A stretch of 32,048 bases of DNA from an uncultured Oscillospiraceae bacterium. GTDB taxonomy: Bacteria; Bacillota; Clostridia; Oscillospirales; Acutalibacteraceae. The stretch is taken from assembly GCA_900540535.1 (NCBI GenBank), contig UQGM01000030.1, positions 1-32,048 on the forward strand, given 5' to 3'. Below, in pieces: positions 29,518-32,048 of the stretch; positions within the stretch are counted from its first letter, which is position 1; each line of letters begins with the position of its first letter. The position numbers and the translations under genes were made by a program. The notes under the pieces were generated by a model, which was not told the DNA's origin, did no database searches, and saw only the letters and a list, made by a program, of their open reading frames with translations.

Positions 29518-30978
29518 ATGTATGAAAAATATGACGTTATAATTGCCGGCTGCGGCGTAGCGGGACTTTATGCGGCTCTGCGTTTTGATGAAAGTGTCAA
29601 TATACTTATGCTTTCAAAGCGTGACAGAGAGCTTTCAAACTCTTCACTTGCCCAGGGTGGTGTAGCAGCTGTTCTGTCCTTTGATAACGACAGCTTTGAT
29701 CTCCACTATGAGGATACCCTTATTGCAGGAGGCAGAAAAAACAATCCGGAAGCCGTAAAGGTTCTTGTTTCCGAAGGCCCCGACGACGTAAGAAAGATTA
29801 TGACTATGGGCGTCGATTTTGATAAGGACGAAAACGGCAATCCCATGAAAACTCTTGAGGGCGGTCATTGCCGCAGGAGAATTGTCCACCATAAGGATCA
29901 GACGGGATATGAAATTGTAATAAAGCTTTTGGAGCAGGTAAAGAAGAGAAAGAACATCACTCTTCGTGAAAATATAATGATAACTTCTGCACAGCGTGTT
30001 GCAGGAGGCTTCAGAGTTGATATGATAGATGACGGCGAAATCCATGAGGCTGCATATGGCTCATATCTGCTCCTTGCAACGGGAGGTATCGGCAGAGTTT
30101 ATCGCTATACGACAAATTCGGCCATTGCAACCGGTGACGGAATCCGCATAGCCTACGAGCTTGGTGCAAGGATTAAAAATCTCAGCTATGTGCAGTTTCA
30201 TCCCACAGCCTTTAATTCCCCTGAGGGAAGAGAGCAGTTCCTTATAAGTGAGGCTGTAAGAGGTGAGGGAGCTTATCTTCTCAACTGCAACGGCGAAAGA
30301 TTTATGGATAAGTACGATAAGAGATTGGAGCTTGCTCCCAGAGATGTTGTTTCAAGAAGCATAATTCTCGAATCGAGAAGAACGGGCAGCAATAACTTTT
30401 ATCTTGATATAACCCATAAGAGCAAAGAATTTTTAATGGATCGTTTCCCCACAATTTATGCACGCTGCCTTGAAGAGGGTGTGGACATTTCAAAGGATTA
30501 TATTCCGATTTTCCCCTGTCAGCATTATCTCATGGGCGGAATTGACGTTGACCTTAACGGCAGAACCACTATTCCGAGACTTTATGCGGCGGGTGAGTGT
30601 TCACATACCGGTGTTCACGGTGGAAACAGGCTTGCAAGTAATTCTCTTTTGGAAGCCCTTGTATGGGGCAGAAGAAGTGCAGATGATATTATGCGCTGCA
30701 TAAATGCCGGATTCTCAAAGGTACAGGGCGGAGGAATAGACACAGATTTCAGCGGTGCACCTCTTCCGCACGGTATGAGAACGGAAATCCGCTCCATAAT
30801 GCAGAGGGCATATTTTGTAATACCAAACCCCAGAGCAGTCCATGAGGGACTTAAAAGAATAGAGGCAATACTGAGAAGACTCAAATCAGGCAATTTTGCC
30901 ATAACACCTGCATACTGTGAGTGCCTGAGCCTTGCAACGGTTGCCGCAATTATATTAAGAGAGGTAGATGAGGGATGA
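29518..30978 (+). CDS. nadB: L-aspartate oxidase (possibly using fumarate)
   Basis: This 486-residue flavoprotein oxidises L-aspartate to iminoaspartate for NadA; in anaerobes fumarate serves as electron acceptor. The FAD-binding GxGxxG is in IIAGCGVAGLYAA. The succinate dehydrogenase-like active-site motifs are SSLAQGGVAA, QFHPTAF, APRDVVSRSI and HGGNRLASNSLLEALVWG, all normal. The length is slightly short (E. coli about 540), missing part of the C-terminal helical domain, as in many Firmicutes. ATG 29518 has only a weak ribosome site (GAGATGA), so it may depend on nadA translation. It overlaps nadC by 4 bases (ATGA). Confidence 0.95.
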   Translation: MYEKYDVIIAGCGVAGLYAALRFDESVNILMLSKRDRELSNSSLAQGGVAAVLSFDNDSFDLHYEDTLIAGGRKNNPEAVKVLVSEGPDDVRKIMTMGVDFDKDENGNPMKTLEGGHCRRRIVHHKDQTGYEIVIKLLEQVKKRKNITLRENIMITSAQRVAGGFRVDMIDDGEIHEAAYGSYLLLATGGIGRVYRYTTNSAIATGDGIRIAYELGARIKNLSYVQFHPTAFNSPEGREQFLISEAVRGEGAYLLNCNGERFMDKYDKRLELAPRDVVSRSIILESRRTGSNNFYLDITHKSKEFLMDRFPTIYARCLEEGVDISKDYIPIFPCQHYLMGGIDVDLNGRTTIPRLYAAGECSHTGVHGGNRLASNSLLEALVWGRRSADDIMRCINAGFSKVQGGGIDTDFSGAPLPHGMRTEIRSIMQRAYFVIPNPRAVHEGLKRIEAILRRLKSGNFAITPAYCECLSLATVAAIILREVDEG

Positions 30979-31817
30979 TTTTACCACAGTTTTATGTTGA
31001 TGATTTAATTAAAAGAGCTCTTAGCGAGGATATAAACTATATTGATACAGCAACGGATTATCTTCTTTCAGAAACAGACGAGGGAAAGGCCATTTTCCTT
31101 GCAAAGGCTGACGGAGTTCTCTGCGGTCTTGAAGTGGCTCTGAGAGTTTTCGAGCTTATAGACCCGTCCTTTAAAGCTGTCACTTATAAAAAGGACGGCG
31201 ACCTGCTTAAAAAGGGCGATGTCATTGCCGAGCTTTATGGTAAGACAGCTCTTCTTTTAAAGGGAGAGAGAACCGCTCTCAATCTTATTCAGCATATGTC
31301 AGGTATTGCAACTGCCACCCATGAGCTCTGCGAGCTTGTAAAGGGTACAAATGCTCAGATTACAGATACAAGAAAAACTCTTCCCGGTATGAGAAGCCTT
31401 CAGAAATATGCAGTTGTATGCGGCGGCGGAAAGAACCACCGTTTCAATCTTTCTGACGGCGCAATGCTCAAGGATAACCATATTGATGCAGGGGGCGGAA
31501 TTACAAAGGCTATCACTGCACTTAGGTCAAAGCTCGGTCATATGGTAAAAATCGAAGTTGAAACAAGAAATCTTGAAGAGGTAAAGGAAGCACTTGACGC
31601 AGGAGCCGAAATCATCATGCTCGACAACATGAGCTGTGAAATGATGAAAGAAGCCGTTGCCATTTGCGGCGGCAGAGCGAAGCTTGAAGCTTCCGGCGGA
31701 ATCACCGAGGAAACCATAAGAGCTGTTGCAGAAACAGGCGTTGATATTATTTCAGTAGGCGCTCTTACCCATTCAGTTAAAGCTTTTGATATTTCCATGA
31801 AGCTTTCAAAGGCATAA
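30975..31817 (+). CDS. nadC: Nicotinate-nucleotide pyrophosphorylase (quinolinate phosphoribosyltransferase)
   Basis: This 280-residue enzyme converts quinolinate and PRPP to nicotinate mononucleotide, CO2 and PPi. The type II phosphoribosyltransferase motifs are present: ERTALNLIQHMSGIATAT, TRKTLPGMR, CGGGKNHRFNLSDG, MLKDNHI, VEVETRNLEE-like IEVETRN, MLDNM and EASGGI near the C-terminus. ATG 30975 overlaps the nadB stop. It closes the nadABC operon. It is complete and ordinary, and ends 20 bases before an intrinsic terminator. Confidence 0.97.
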   Translation: MILPQFYVDDLIKRALSEDINYIDTATDYLLSETDEGKAIFLAKADGVLCGLEVALRVFELIDPSFKAVTYKKDGDLLKKGDVIAELYGKTALLLKGERTALNLIQHMSGIATATHELCELVKGTNAQITDTRKTLPGMRSLQKYAVVCGGGKNHRFNLSDGAMLKDNHIDAGGGITKAITALRSKLGHMVKIEVETRNLEEVKEALDAGAEIIMLDNMSCEMMKEAVAICGGRAKLEASGGITEETIRAVAETGVDIISVGALTHSVKAFDISMKLSKA

Positions 31818-31837
31818 AAATATATAATGAGATTATT

Positions 31838-31870
31838 ACAGCCCGACGGATTTCCCGTCGGGCTGTGTTT
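31838..31870 (+). terminator. Intrinsic terminator of nadABC
   Basis: ACAGCCCGACGG (31838-31849) pairs with CCGTCGGGCTGT (31855-31866) around 5 bases and is followed by GTTTT. On the other strand it may also serve the M14 gene. Confidence 0.88.
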
Positions 31871-31893
31871 TATGTACATATAGCAAACTGATT

Positions 31894-32048
31894 TTACATT
31901 GCCGCAAATTCTGCCAGCATGGGAAGTGCTTTTTCATATATTCCCTCAAAGAAACGCAGAGGAATAGGATTTTCTCCTTTGCCGAGCTCCACTGTAAAAG
32001 CGGGCTTTTTAAGCTCGTCAATAAACCAGTCCTTGAATCCTCCGTGGG
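31894..32048 (-). CDS. M14-family zinc carboxypeptidase, C-terminal fragment
   Basis: The last 50 or so residues of an M14 peptidase run off the window edge, so the start is not seen. In the frame ending at TAA (31896-31894) the reading is HGGFKDWFIDELKKPAFTVE, then GKGENPIPLRFFEGIYEKAL and a short tail. HGGFKDWFI, PAFTVELG (with the catalytic proton-acceptor Glu of carboxypeptidase A type) and ENP are typical of the gamma-D-glutamyl-diamino-acid endopeptidase group (ENP1, Gly-meso-DAP type), which trims peptidoglycan peptides. The zinc-binding HxxE and His lie outside the window. A longer overlapping frame on the same strand (to 31836) has no family match and is rejected. Confidence 0.75.
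   Translation of the reverse strand, partial: HGGFKDWFIDELKKPAFTVELGKGENPIPLRFFEGIYEKALPMLAEFAAM

Noticed and set aside
31836..32021. Minus-strand frame of about 60 codons at the right edge
   Set aside because: It overlaps, in another frame, the clear M14 carboxypeptidase C-terminus, and has no recognisable motif.
1..32048. CRISPR array, prophage, transposon or classical defence island
   Set aside because: No regularly spaced repeats, integrases, transposases, terminal inverted repeats, or known defence domains were found on either strand.

Overview
The window looks like a chromosomal segment of a low-to-mid GC, spore-forming Clostridia member, most likely of the Ruminococcaceae/Oscillospiraceae type. 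The reasons are frequent TTG starts behind strong AAGGAGG ribosome sites, many compact U-tailed terminators, a spoVAE gene, a PadR/DUF2812 pair, a DUF1292 gene, HrcA/CIRCE control of htpG, and a GH33-type sialidase as in gut bacteria. Species-level assignment is inference. I see no phage, insertion sequence, CRISPR array or classical defence island. Gene order is ordinary chromosome, with several unusual genes set in it.

Layout. 1-4060: 3' end of glmS, then rlmB (23S rRNA Gm2251 methyltransferase) followed at once by a large gene for a degenerate P1B-type ATPase-like membrane protein that has lost the DKTGT, TGE and GDGxND motifs. 4140-5666: a sialidase attached to five membrane helices. 5711-8146 (minus): a lone spoVAE and an LtaS/OpgB-type phosphoglycerol transferase. 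8323-9163: a pnuC-type vitamin transporter behind a roughly 100-nt structured leader with an attenuator-like terminator. 9227-9673 (minus): a zinc-ribbon/DUF4870-like membrane protein. 9964-14163: lepA, then CIRCE-controlled htpG with a DUF1292 gene. 14251-16174 (minus): a GT4 glycosyltransferase and a PlsC-type acyltransferase, overlapping. 16251-18505: an OmpR/histidine kinase pair with 11-bp-spaced direct repeats at its promoter. 18567-20324 (minus): a SurA/PrsA-like lipoprotein and a DUF2238-like membrane protein. 20508-22025 (minus): padR and DUF2812 with a palindromic operator. 22183-25133: exonuclease III, then a two-gene unit of a zinc-ribbon/TM/TPR-like protein and a degenerate membrane metallopeptidase-like protein. 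25256-25331: tRNA-Val(GAC). 25429-26688 (minus): hflX. 26951-28378: an orphan PTS EIIC-like permease. 28569-31817: nadA-nadB-nadC. 31894-32048 (minus): the C-terminus of an M14 zinc carboxypeptidase.

How the genes work together. NadB, NadA and NadC make nicotinate mononucleotide from aspartate, and the PnuC-like transporter may give salvage of a related vitamin, so NAD supply appears twice. Envelope functions recur: GlmS, the phosphoglycerol transferase, the glycosyltransferase/acyltransferase pair, the lipoprotein foldase, the sialidase and the M14 peptidase. The best candidates for undescribed biology are the pseudo-P-type ATPase next to rlmB, the pnuC leader RNA, and the zinc-ribbon/TPR plus pseudo-peptidase pair. 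All assignments come from reading motifs by eye; no searches were run.
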